From Alphaproteobacteria bacterium (GTDB lineage: Bacteria > Pseudomonadota > Alphaproteobacteria > Caulobacterales > Hyphomonadaceae): a stretch of 64,000 bases of DNA. A model generated the notes under the pieces. That model was given only the letters and a program-made list of their open reading frames with translations. It did no database searches and was not told the DNA's origin. The first letter of the stretch is position 1. Every line of letters starts with the position of its first letter. This document shows positions 25,801-33,560 of the stretch, piece by piece. The DNA lies in NCBI GenBank assembly GCA_018222605.1, contig JAAEZZ010000001.1, forward strand, positions 310,001 through 374,000. The letters run 5' to 3'. The position numbers and the translations under genes are program-made.

Positions 25801-27427
25801 ATTGGCTGCCTTGGCCACTGAACAGGAAAGCCACCTGACGGGTGCCACCCTCGTGTCGACGCGGCGTGAAGGATCGCGACAGGGCCACCATGGCTTCCTC
25901 TCCATCGCCAGCGATGACAAACCGGCGTACAGGAAATTCAGTTCGACCGGTTTGAAGCGTCCAGGCAGTATCAGCAAGAGACTGACTCGTGTTCTTGCCG
26001 ATATGATCTGCCAAACGGGAAGACGCCGCCGTGAGGGCCTCCTTCGTGCGGGCGGAGAGGACGAGCAGCTGATGCTTGCGGCTGGCAATGGCTGGTGCGG
26101 GTGTTGGCGCCTGCTCCAGCACCGCGTGGACATTCGTTCCGCCAATCCCGAAAGAACTCACGGCCGCGCGGCGCGGCGCGCCATTTCCAGTCCATTTCGT
26201 CGCGTCAGCACTGGCAGCAAACGGGCTGGCCTCCAGTTCAAGTTTCGGGTTAGGGCGGGAATAATTAACAAGAGGCGGAATGACACCTTCGCGCAGCACC
26301 AGAGCCGCTTTGATCAGACCTGCAACTCCCGCCGCCGCATCGAGGTGACCGATATTGGCCTTCAACGAGCCGAGGCGGCAAAAACCGACATCATCCGTCT
26401 CATAACGGAAGACTTGCGTCAGGGCGGCAATCTCGATCGGATCTCCCAGCGGCGTGGCGGTGCCGTGCGCCTCCATATAACCAATGGTTCGGGGGTCAAC
26501 GTCTGCAAGGGTCTGAGCCATGGCGATGACTTCGGCCTGACCGTCAATTGATGGGGCGGTGTAACCCGCTTTCGCTGCGCCGTCATTGTTGACGGCAATG
26601 CCGCGAATGACGGCGTGGATGGTGTCGCCATCGCGCATCGCATCGTCCAGACGCTTCAGCGTGACCACGCCAGCCCCTGCCCCGGCCCGCGTGCCTTTGG
26701 CCGCTTCGTCAAATGGCCGGCAGTGGCCATCAGGAGAGAAGATCATTCCCTCCTGGTAGAGATAGCCTGTGCTGCTGGGGAAGTTGATGGAGACGCCCCC
26801 GGCCAGTGCCATGTCGCACTCCCCGCGGGAAAGGGCGCGGCAGGCCATTTCAACAGCGACCAGAGAGGTAGAACAGGCCGTCTGTACCGTGGCGCTCGGC
26901 CCGCGCAGATCCAGCTTGTAACTTACCCGCGTACAGAGGAAGTCCTTGTCATTGCCGAGCATCAGCTGATACCCGCCAGCGGTCTCTGCCACAGATCTGT
27001 CCGACAGGATGTGTGCCATCAGATAGGTGTTCATACCTGTGCCGGCATACACACCGACCGGGTCTTCTATCTGCCCCGGGGCATAACCGGCATGTTCAAG
27101 CGCCTCCCAGGCGCATTCCAGAAAGATACGCTGCTGTGGGTCAATGATGCGCGCTTCCCCGGCAGACACGCCGAAGAAATCTGCATCAAACTTATCCGTA
27201 TCGTCAAGCACGGTTCCCTTCGGCACGAAATCCGGGTTGGCCTGAAGTTCAGGCGGAATTCCGGCAGCGGCCATGGTTTCCGCATCGAAGGTGCGCAGGG
27301 ACTCATGCCCTTCGACAATATTGCGCCAGAAGCTGTCCAGATCCGGTGCATCCGGAAACCGTCCCGCCATCCCTACAATGGCGATGGCGTGTGCCGGAAA
27401 ATCTGAAGATTGACGAGTCTTATCCAT
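22871..27427 (-). CDS. Type I polyketide synthase module, KS-AT-KR-T
   Basis: A one-module PKS of 1518 residues between two NRPSs. The ketosynthase has Cys185 (TACSTSL) and the histidines EAHGTAT and NIGHLDA. The acyltransferase has Ser623 in GHSIGEY and a HAFH motif, usual for malonyl-CoA. The ketoreductase has TGGLGGIG near 1136 and Tyr1298 in AAYSSAN, so it looks active. There is no DH or ER. The carrier (Ser1462, GGHSLMA) reads like a peptidyl carrier rather than the GLDSL acyl carrier type, fitting hand-over to the next NRPS. I prefer the ATG at 27427, which overlaps the NRPS stop as ATGGATAA, over the GTG at 27457. Expected output: two carbons with a beta-hydroxyl. Confidence 0.92.
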   Translation of the reverse strand: MDKTRQSSDFPAHAIAIVGMAGRFPDAPDLDSFWRNIVEGHESLRTFDAETMAAAGIPPELQANPDFVPKGTVLDDTDKFDADFFGVSAGEARIIDPQQRIFLECAWEALEHAGYAPGQIEDPVGVYAGTGMNTYLMAHILSDRSVAETAGGYQLMLGNDKDFLCTRVSYKLDLRGPSATVQTACSTSLVAVEMACRALSRGECDMALAGGVSINFPSSTGYLYQEGMIFSPDGHCRPFDEAAKGTRAGAGAGVVTLKRLDDAMRDGDTIHAVIRGIAVNNDGAAKAGYTAPSIDGQAEVIAMAQTLADVDPRTIGYMEAHGTATPLGDPIEIAALTQVFRYETDDVGFCRLGSLKANIGHLDAAAGVAGLIKAALVLREGVIPPLVNYSRPNPKLELEASPFAASADATKWTGNGAPRRAAVSSFGIGGTNVHAVLEQAPTPAPAIASRKHQLLVLSARTKEALTAASSRLADHIGKNTSQSLADTAWTLQTGRTEFPVRRFVIAGDGEEAMVALSRSFTPRRHEGGTRQVAFLFSGQGSQYAGMGHDLYAGEPVYRAAIDQCAGILKSSMGLDLCKVLFEGSDEDLAKTSVTQPALFATEYAMAKLWQSWGVEPAAMMGHSIGEYVAAHLAGVMTLEEALLLVAERGRLMHAMPAGSMATVQLSGDRVRARLPDGVEIAAINAPELTAISGPASTVEAFLTRLESEGVGVRRLHTSHAFHSSMMEPALEPFRAAAAQVNLKEPQVPYISNVTGTWITPEQAVSPDYYAQHLRQAVLFEQGLQELARNPGLFLLEVGPGIALSSLAGISLDSAQYRIASSMRHPRDSQHDMIPALNAVGSIWAAGVPIDWAALHGETSSVHRVPLPTYPFERTRHWVDPKPGGGFMQAPVAQVTDPLVEVFSPEAGLGQFLQAPTWTQVPANTMQAPVFSGKWVVLADNSAFGEALTSGLEKGGAEALLGTPSGTDAGDAADSIRTLNALIDEANGALSGVIIALGLEEGANIPGRLRYDVLSALARHPEIATERPVRVVLATRGGLPVLEETVTDPEVALAFGAISVLAAETTHLMPQHVDFADDGKATSQTNARRLLAEVGREKFELQLAWRKRRWLRRFEPIELPRAEKTPDILKQKGVYLITGGLGGIGRTLARQLAKNVSARIVVTTRNAVPPRDAWDDLLAAASDRDRTASVIKTVREIESLGGEIRIEQADVVDREAMQGVVDRTREAWGEISGIIHAAGVPGSGNLLALETEQEVTETFAPKVDGLRVLVDVLGDTELDFVALMSSINAVRGVAGNAAYSSANAFLDTFVASNERPAAWNNVLIFNWEAWRDVGMASRIDRSRMNPDERDLLYRISIPPDVGADIFERVLASDVDQLVVSNYNLAIVLMHERAELILRANGADTSQANAGRAASSAAPADVSASIAARFGREEEQQIAMIWEELLGGEMEGPHENFFERGGHSLMATRVLSRLNAVTGVKLTLRDIFDSPTIGELADCVVSHRDDSQDDQDDDREEFVI

Positions 27428-30400
27428 GGCGAAGCCGTTCAGCCCTCTCTTTGGCACGTGACAGACGATCTGATTTGGCGGCTAGAACAGGTTGTTCGGG
27501 CCTGCCTGGTGCAGTCTTGCTGCCATCATTCTGCGGAATAACTTCCGCCTGCTGCGCAACTGTTGTGCGCTGGAACAATTCAATCAGCGCGATGTTGGCG
27601 CCCAGATCACTACGCAGGCGTTCATGCAGCCGGACCATCAGCATCGAATGGCCGCCGATATCGAAGAAATTGTCATTGAGGCCGATATGCGAGACGCCAA
27701 GAATACCGCGCCAGATATCGGCAACACTCCGCTCAGCAGGTGACATGATCACGTCATTGGCAGCCGGGGCTGCAACCTGCTCTTCCTGGGGCGCAGGCAG
27801 CGCCTTGCGATCAACCTTGAGATTGGGCGTCAGCGGGAAGGCGTCCATCGCAACGACATAGGATGGCACCATATAGTTCGGCAGCTTCTCGCGCAGCGCA
27901 GCCCGGATCAGGCCGGAATCAACCCTACGACCTTGAGACGGCACGACATATGCCACCAATTGATGATCTCCAGGCGCGCGCTCATGCGCAACGACAGCAC
28001 ATTCCGCGACACCTTCAAGGGCGCCGAGTTCGGATTCGATCTCGCCCAGTTCGATACGGAAGCCGCGGATCTTCACCTGGAAGTCCCGTCGCCCAAGATA
28101 GATGAGCCGTCCATCTGCCGTCTCGCGAGCAAAGTCCCCGGTACGATAGATGCGCTCCGCATCATGTCCCGGAAGGTCCAGTGTCATGTACCGCTCATCG
28201 GTCAGATCCTGCCGTCCACGATAACCGCGTGCCACGCCTTCACCGCCGATGCAGAGTTCGCCAATTGCGCCGGGTGGAACAGGATTGCCCTGGTCATCAA
28301 GAATATAGGTGCGTGTGTTCGCAATCGGCTTGCCGATGCTCGCCGCATCATCCGCCTTGCAGATACGCTGTACGGTGGACCAGATTGTTGTCTCGGTCGG
28401 GCCATACATGTTCCACACCTCGCCTAGACGCTGGACCAGCCCCTCGGCCAGCGCATGCGGCAGAGCCTCACCGCCACAGAGCGCCTTCATGCCTTCGCGG
28501 CCTTTCCAGCCCGTCTCGATCAGCACATTCCAGGTCGCAGGCGTCGCCTGCAAGATGTCCACGCCTTCGCTGTCCATCAGCGCAGCAAGAGCCCGGCCAT
28601 CCAGCGCAGTCTCACGCGCAGCGACAACCATGCGCGCCCCGCTGCTCAGCGGCAACCATGCCTCAAGACCAAAAATATCAAAGGATGGTGTGGTCACCGA
28701 CAGCAAGGTCTGGCCGGGCTTGATACCGGGCTCATCACGCATGGCGACAAGGAAGGCCGCAAGATTGCGATGCTCAACCTCAACACCTTTCGGCCGGCCG
28801 GTAGAGCCTGATGTATAGATCACATAGGCAACATCTTCCGGCGCAGTTGTCCGTGCCGGCGCAGTTTGCGGCATGGAGGCAATCTGTTCTGCGGCCGCGT
28901 CCAGCGACAAGACAGAAGGCTGGTCAGAAAATTGTCCGACAGCAGAAGAATCTGTCAGGATCAGGTCAACTCCGGCATCGGATACGATACCGTTTACCCG
29001 CTCCTCAGGGTGTTTCGGATCCAGCGGCAGATAAGCCCCGCCCGCTTTCCAGACAGCCAGAAGCGCAACCGGCAACATGGCGCTGCGGCCAAGACTGACC
29101 GCCACCAGACTGCCCTGATCAATGCCCTGAGCACGCAGCAGATTGGCCAGCTGGTTCGCCCGGCGATCCATCTCGGCGTAACTGAGCGTTTCCGCCGCAT
29201 CGGTAATCGCGCCCTGATCCGCATAGCCGCGCGCACACGCCTCGATCATGTCGAGTGCTGTAGCGGAGCGGTCAAACTCCCGTACTGTTCGTGTGTTGGC
29301 ATTTGCAATGGACGCGCGGTCATCCGCTGTCAGCATCTGCAAGGCGTTGACCGGTACTGACGGGTCAGCAATCGCAGACTGAAGCAGCATTTTATAGTGG
29401 CTATGCAGTCGCTCTATCGTGGCCGCGTCAAACAGGTCTGTCGAATATTCGTACTGCGTCAGCAATTCGCCGCCGAAATCAACGCAATCCAGAGACAGGT
29501 CATAACGCGATGCACCCGTGCCTGAGGGGATGGCCTCAACTTCGGTACCCTTGAAGCCATGCTCGATTTTAGGGAAACTCATCAGGCTGAACAGCGCCTG
29601 GAAGATCGGCGCATGGCTGGCACTGCGTTCCGGGTTCACCGTATCGACCAAAAGGTCGAACGGAAGCTCGCTATGCTCAAGAGAGCCGAGTGTCGTGAGG
29701 CGAATTTCTTTCAAATAATCGCTGAAGCTGAGTTCGCCATTGATACGGCACCGCAGGACCATATTGTTGATCAGACAGCCGATCATGCCTTCCTGGTCTG
29801 CGCCATTGCGGTTGGCATGTGGAGACCCGAGCACAATGTCGGACTGGCCGCTATACCGGTAGAGGGTTGCCGCCCAGCCTGCCATCAGCAGCATGAAAAG
29901 CGTCACACCCTGGGAGCGGGCGAGTGCGTTCAACTGATCAAACATCTGTGCATCGAAACGTTCAATCAGGCGCGCGCCTTTATAGGTCTGATTGGCGGGG
30001 CGGCGACAGTCTGTCGGCAGGTCGATAACAGCCGGAGCGCCGCGCAGTTCCTCGCGCCAGAAATCAACATGCGTCTTCCATTCTGCGGAAACTGCCATAC
30101 GGCGCTCGCGCCGGGCATGGTCCGTCGCCTGCCCGCTAACTGGCGGCAGGTCCGGTTCACGCCCCTCAACCAGCGCATCATAGATGTCCACGACTTCGCG
30201 GTGCGCCAGAGCCAGCGACCAGCCATCAACGATAATGTGATGGGCCATAAAAAGGGTCGCATGGCGGGTGTCGTTGACCCGGATCAGGGTGAACGTGGCA
30301 AGCGGTCCGGTGCCAAGATCAAAAGGCTGCTGCAGGCGCTGATCGATGATCCGCTGCACTTCACCTTCCTGATCTTCAGGCGCGACATGTGCCAAATCGA

Positions 30401-32387
30401 TATATTCATAACTGGGAAGAAGCGTATCGACCGTCTCCGCCACCGGATTGCCGTCGACTTCCTTGAAGCGCATGCGCAACGCATCATGACGCTTGGCCAG
30501 CCGGTTGAAAGCCGCGATGATCTTTGCTGGCTGGATTGGCCCATCTATCCAGGCCGCAGATCCGACATTGAACGCCGTGCTCATGGGATCAAGACGGCTC
30601 AAGAACCACAGTCTTTGCTGCGCGAAAGACAGGGGCAAACCTGTTTTGTGGTCAAGATCGCCTGCCTGACCAGACGCATCAGACTGAAGGGCCGCCATGA
30701 TCGCCGGCTTCATCGCGACGAGTTCATTGCGCAAGGGTCCGTCAATCGCACCTTTTGGGGCATTGATCCGCAGCTGATCGCCATCCAGCGACAGAGTAAC
30801 CCCTCTGTCTGCCAATCTACCGAAAAGGGTATTCACGTCCATTTCGCTCTCCTGACTATTACCAGAAGCTGCTTGCAAGGAACTTGCCGGTTGAAATGCA
30901 TCAATCGGCCGCGCACAATCTGTAACAAAATCAGACAGTATCGCTTCAAATCGCTCAGCCATGGCTTCCACCGTAGCGCGATCATAAAGATCTGTATCAT
31001 ATCCCCAATACATGACGAGATCAGATCCTGTATCCTCAAGCCGCAAGGAGAGGTCGAACTGACCCTCCATTTGTGGAATGGGATAAGACTCTTCTGAACG
31101 CCCCTCATCAACGCCGGTAAATGGCATCTCCTTGCTGCGGCCCAGGACATGCTCGTACTGGATATAGGTGAACAGGACATCAAAGAACGGCATGTGCGAG
31201 GAGACACGCGGCGGATTGAGCGTGTCGACAAGCCTCATCAGCGGCATGTCCTGATGATCTAGCGCATCCAGCATCCGGTCTCTGGTTTCTTCAACTAGCC
31301 CCCGGAAGCTTTTGCCCGGCGTCAGGCTGAAGCGGATCGGCAACGGGTTGGCAAAGTGGCCCACTGTATGGCTGAAACGCTCTTCAGTCCGCCCAAGAAA
31401 GGGGCTGCCGATAATCACGTCGTCAAGGTCAGCCAATTGCCCCAGCAGGACGGCGTAGGTTGCCATAAGAACGGTTGGCCGTGTCGTGTGTATGTCCTTG
31501 ACGGTCTTGTCGAGCATGGAAACAAGCTCAGGCGACAAGGTTCGCTGTATCGTACTGCCGCGGAATGTACGGTTGACTGGTCGCGGCCGATCCGTGGGCA
31601 ATTCCATGACGGGGAGTGGCGCCTTCAGCACATCTCGCCAGTGAGCAATCAGGGCCTTTCCTTTCGGCCCGGTAAGCTCGGCTCGCTGGGCGGCCACGTA
31701 GTCCGGATAAGTTGCCTGACCAGACGGCATTTGTGTATCAAGACCGGCTATCAGATCATTGTAAAACTGCTTCAGATCGTGACAGGCCACAGCGCTGGCT
31801 GTCGCATCACAGACGATATGATGCGCTTCGAAAAGAATGATGTGATCGTCTTCAGTCACACGAAACAGGGCCAGTCGACAGACAGGGCCATCAACAAGAT
31901 TGAACGGGCGTTTGTGCACCTGTTTGACCTGATCTAGGACTTCCTGCTCCGAGCAATGCTCCACCCGATAATGCTTAAGACGCACCTTGCGGGATCGCGG
32001 AATGCGCTGGACAGGATTACCCGCCACAACAGGGAAACAGGCACGCAAAGGAGCATGCCGCTCCAGCACCTTATGGAAAGCCCGCTCAAGCACAGCCGGC
32101 TCAATGCGGCCTTTCACCCTCCAGGCAACAGACAGGTTGTAAGCGGAATTAAGCGGTGCCTGCCAGTACACAAACCATAAAGACCGCTGCCCGTCTGAAA
32201 GCGGAATGTCCTGCGCAACCTCGCGCGCCTCCAGGGCCGCCAGAATAGCTGGTTGATTATTCCGAAGCACGGCCTTGTCGCTATCGCGCAAAGCCCCCTT
32301 GGGCCCGCGAAAGCGTATCTTGCCATCCGAGGCCCAGAGGGCCACCTCGCGCCTGGCAAGATCCTGTATAAATTGGTCGATGTCCAT
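27420..32387 (-). CDS. Non-ribosomal peptide synthetase, docking-C-docking-C-A-T, glycine-type code
   Basis: First gene of the leftward arm, 1655 residues. Residues 1-58 are a TubC-like docking domain, followed by condensation domain C1 (HHIVCDA near 188). At residue 516 a second TubC-like docking sequence begins (MDVNTLFGRLADRGVTL), then C2 with canonical HHIIVDGW near 717. The adenylation domain has YTSGSTGRPKG near 1187, NMYGPTETTIW and NLKVDRKAL; the carrier serine is 1581 (GGHSMLM). I read the specificity positions as D-I-L-Q-L-G-M-I-W, the code I know for glycine. Two condensation domains for one adenylation and one carrier domain is unusual: C1 may accept a chain or starter from a separate carrier. 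Confidence 0.92.
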   Translation of the reverse strand: MDIDQFIQDLARREVALWASDGKIRFRGPKGALRDSDKAVLRNNQPAILAALEAREVAQDIPLSDGQRSLWFVYWQAPLNSAYNLSVAWRVKGRIEPAVLERAFHKVLERHAPLRACFPVVAGNPVQRIPRSRKVRLKHYRVEHCSEQEVLDQVKQVHKRPFNLVDGPVCRLALFRVTEDDHIILFEAHHIVCDATASAVACHDLKQFYNDLIAGLDTQMPSGQATYPDYVAAQRAELTGPKGKALIAHWRDVLKAPLPVMELPTDRPRPVNRTFRGSTIQRTLSPELVSMLDKTVKDIHTTRPTVLMATYAVLLGQLADLDDVIIGSPFLGRTEERFSHTVGHFANPLPIRFSLTPGKSFRGLVEETRDRMLDALDHQDMPLMRLVDTLNPPRVSSHMPFFDVLFTYIQYEHVLGRSKEMPFTGVDEGRSEESYPIPQMEGQFDLSLRLEDTGSDLVMYWGYDTDLYDRATVEAMAERFEAILSDFVTDCARPIDAFQPASSLQAASGNSQESEMDVNTLFGRLADRGVTLSLDGDQLRINAPKGAIDGPLRNELVAMKPAIMAALQSDASGQAGDLDHKTGLPLSFAQQRLWFLSRLDPMSTAFNVGSAAWIDGPIQPAKIIAAFNRLAKRHDALRMRFKEVDGNPVAETVDTLLPSYEYIDLAHVAPEDQEGEVQRIIDQRLQQPFDLGTGPLATFTLIRVNDTRHATLFMAHHIIVDGWSLALAHREVVDIYDALVEGREPDLPPVSGQATDHARRERRMAVSAEWKTHVDFWREELRGAPAVIDLPTDCRRPANQTYKGARLIERFDAQMFDQLNALARSQGVTLFMLLMAGWAATLYRYSGQSDIVLGSPHANRNGADQEGMIGCLINNMVLRCRINGELSFSDYLKEIRLTTLGSLEHSELPFDLLVDTVNPERSASHAPIFQALFSLMSFPKIEHGFKGTEVEAIPSGTGASRYDLSLDCVDFGGELLTQYEYSTDLFDAATIERLHSHYKMLLQSAIADPSVPVNALQMLTADDRASIANANTRTVREFDRSATALDMIEACARGYADQGAITDAAETLSYAEMDRRANQLANLLRAQGIDQGSLVAVSLGRSAMLPVALLAVWKAGGAYLPLDPKHPEERVNGIVSDAGVDLILTDSSAVGQFSDQPSVLSLDAAAEQIASMPQTAPARTTAPEDVAYVIYTSGSTGRPKGVEVEHRNLAAFLVAMRDEPGIKPGQTLLSVTTPSFDIFGLEAWLPLSSGARMVVAARETALDGRALAALMDSEGVDILQATPATWNVLIETGWKGREGMKALCGGEALPHALAEGLVQRLGEVWNMYGPTETTIWSTVQRICKADDAASIGKPIANTRTYILDDQGNPVPPGAIGELCIGGEGVARGYRGRQDLTDERYMTLDLPGHDAERIYRTGDFARETADGRLIYLGRRDFQVKIRGFRIELGEIESELGALEGVAECAVVAHERAPGDHQLVAYVVPSQGRRVDSGLIRAALREKLPNYMVPSYVVAMDAFPLTPNLKVDRKALPAPQEEQVAAPAANDVIMSPAERSVADIWRGILGVSHIGLNDNFFDIGGHSMLMVRLHERLRSDLGANIALIELFQRTTVAQQAEVIPQNDGSKTAPGRPEQPVLAAKSDRLSRAKERAERLRHG
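30842..30856 (-). promoter_or_regulatory. Internal ribosome site and ATG inside the NRPS gene
   Basis: On the minus strand, AGGAG is followed by six bases and an in-frame ATG at 30842, exactly where the internal docking domain (residue 516) starts. This is a better ribosome site than that of the annotated start at 32387. It is either the relic of a former gene boundary or an active internal start giving a separate docking-C-A-T protein. Confidence 0.5.
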
Positions 32388-32528
32388 GTTACCTAAACGA
32401 TTGCAACCGACTCAGCTGGACTCGAATGTGATCAAGTTGCGTCCCCTGCCCGAATGTAATCTACGTCCCCTCCAAAAGAGCCTGGACCAAGCCTCAAATA
32501 TTCAATCAAAAGTAATGGTTGTCCCACC

Positions 32529-32581
32529 TTGGAGCATATCACCTTTTAAGTAATAGCGCTGGTTTCCCCAGCATGCTCCAA
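32529..32581. promoter_or_regulatory. Inverted repeat in the divergent cluster promoter region
   Basis: The 281-base gap between the leftward NRPS and the rightward phosphopantetheinyl transferase holds the only divergent promoter region of the cluster. TTGGAGCAT (32529-32537) and ATGCTCCAA (32573-32581) are perfect 9-base inverted copies 35 bases apart. They could bind a dimeric or looping regulator serving both arms. I could not place confident -35/-10 pairs, and no regulator gene lies in the window. Confidence 0.35.
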
Positions 32582-32668
32582 TATGGCAGGCATTGCCATA
32601 GCAGTTTAGAACAAGTCAACGACACGGCGATTTATTTTAGAGCCGCCAAAATTAATCTTGCGAGCAAA

Positions 32669-33466
32669 ATGACCCAAACCGGGACACTTCCCACAAGCTT
32701 TGAAGATTTTCCTGCACGGAACCTGCTGAAAGCCGAGACCGGTGATGCAGATGATTTGCTGCGCCCCTATGTGGATGAAGTCCACCTCTGGCTTATGCCC
32801 ACGGACCTGCCGCCCCTTCCCCTGGAACGTCTGGCCAACCTGTTATCTCCAGCCGAAACGGCCAGGGCGAACCGCTTTCATTTTCCGCTTCACCGAACCC
32901 GCTATATGGCCGCACATGGCTTCCTGCGACTGGTTCTGAGCACATGCGGAGCGGGCAATGCGCGGGATCTGGAGTTTGTCACTGGACCGCAGGGCAAGCC
33001 TTCTTTGCTCAGTCCGGCGGGCTCTGCGCCATTACTCCACTTCAACTTGTCTCATTCGGGCGCATGGGCGCTGCTGGCGACCGCAACTTCAGGAGGTATT
33101 GGCGCGGATATTGAGGAAATCAGGGCCTTTGATGATTTCCAGAGCATGGCCCGCAATACATTCTCACCTCCTGAGACGGCCAATTTGCTTTCTCTGCCTT
33201 CTGATCGTCAGCTTGATGGCTTTTTTGCCTGCTGGGCGCGAAAGGAAGCTCTGATCAAAGCTGACGGGCGCGGCCTGGGCGTACCTCTTGACCATTTCGA
33301 GGTTAATGTGGACCCTGGCCAGCCGGCCTGCCTGCATCGGGCCGAAGAAGACGCCACCCCACTCCAGCAGTTTGAAATTCATGACCTTCCTGCAATCCAG
33401 GGCTATCGGGCCACGGCTGCTGTCCCCAAGGAAATATGCCGGTTCAGGTTTTTTCGAATAACCTAA
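32669..33466 (+). CDS. Sfp-type 4'-phosphopantetheinyl transferase
   Basis: This enzyme converts apo carrier domains of the NRPS and PKS proteins to the holo form by adding the phosphopantetheine arm from coenzyme A. From the ATG at 32669 the product is 265 residues, the two-lobed Sfp size. Motifs are complete: LTCGAGN-like N-lobe, FNLSHSG, IGADIEEI (Mg-binding Asp and Glu) and WARKEALIKADGRGL. An upstream in-frame start at 32519 would add 50 residues of low-complexity non-family sequence. It is the first gene of the rightward arm and serves as the cluster's carrier activator. Confidence 0.9.
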   Translation: MTQTGTLPTSFEDFPARNLLKAETGDADDLLRPYVDEVHLWLMPTDLPPLPLERLANLLSPAETARANRFHFPLHRTRYMAAHGFLRLVLSTCGAGNARDLEFVTGPQGKPSLLSPAGSAPLLHFNLSHSGAWALLATATSGGIGADIEEIRAFDDFQSMARNTFSPPETANLLSLPSDRQLDGFFACWARKEALIKADGRGLGVPLDHFEVNVDPGQPACLHRAEEDATPLQQFEIHDLPAIQGYRATAAVPKEICRFRFFRIT

Positions 33467-33560
33467 TCGTCCGGCATGGACTATGCACACGATGTGATGA
33501 CCTTACCCGTCTACCTCATCCGGAGGTTAAACGGGATGCACATCGAACCGGGGACACCGA

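Noticed and set aside
29559-31097. 512-codon open frame on the plus strand
   Set aside because: It lies antisense inside the NRPS gene. Its translation is rich in Arg, His, Cys and Ile with no domain pattern, while the minus strand carries clear condensation motifs.
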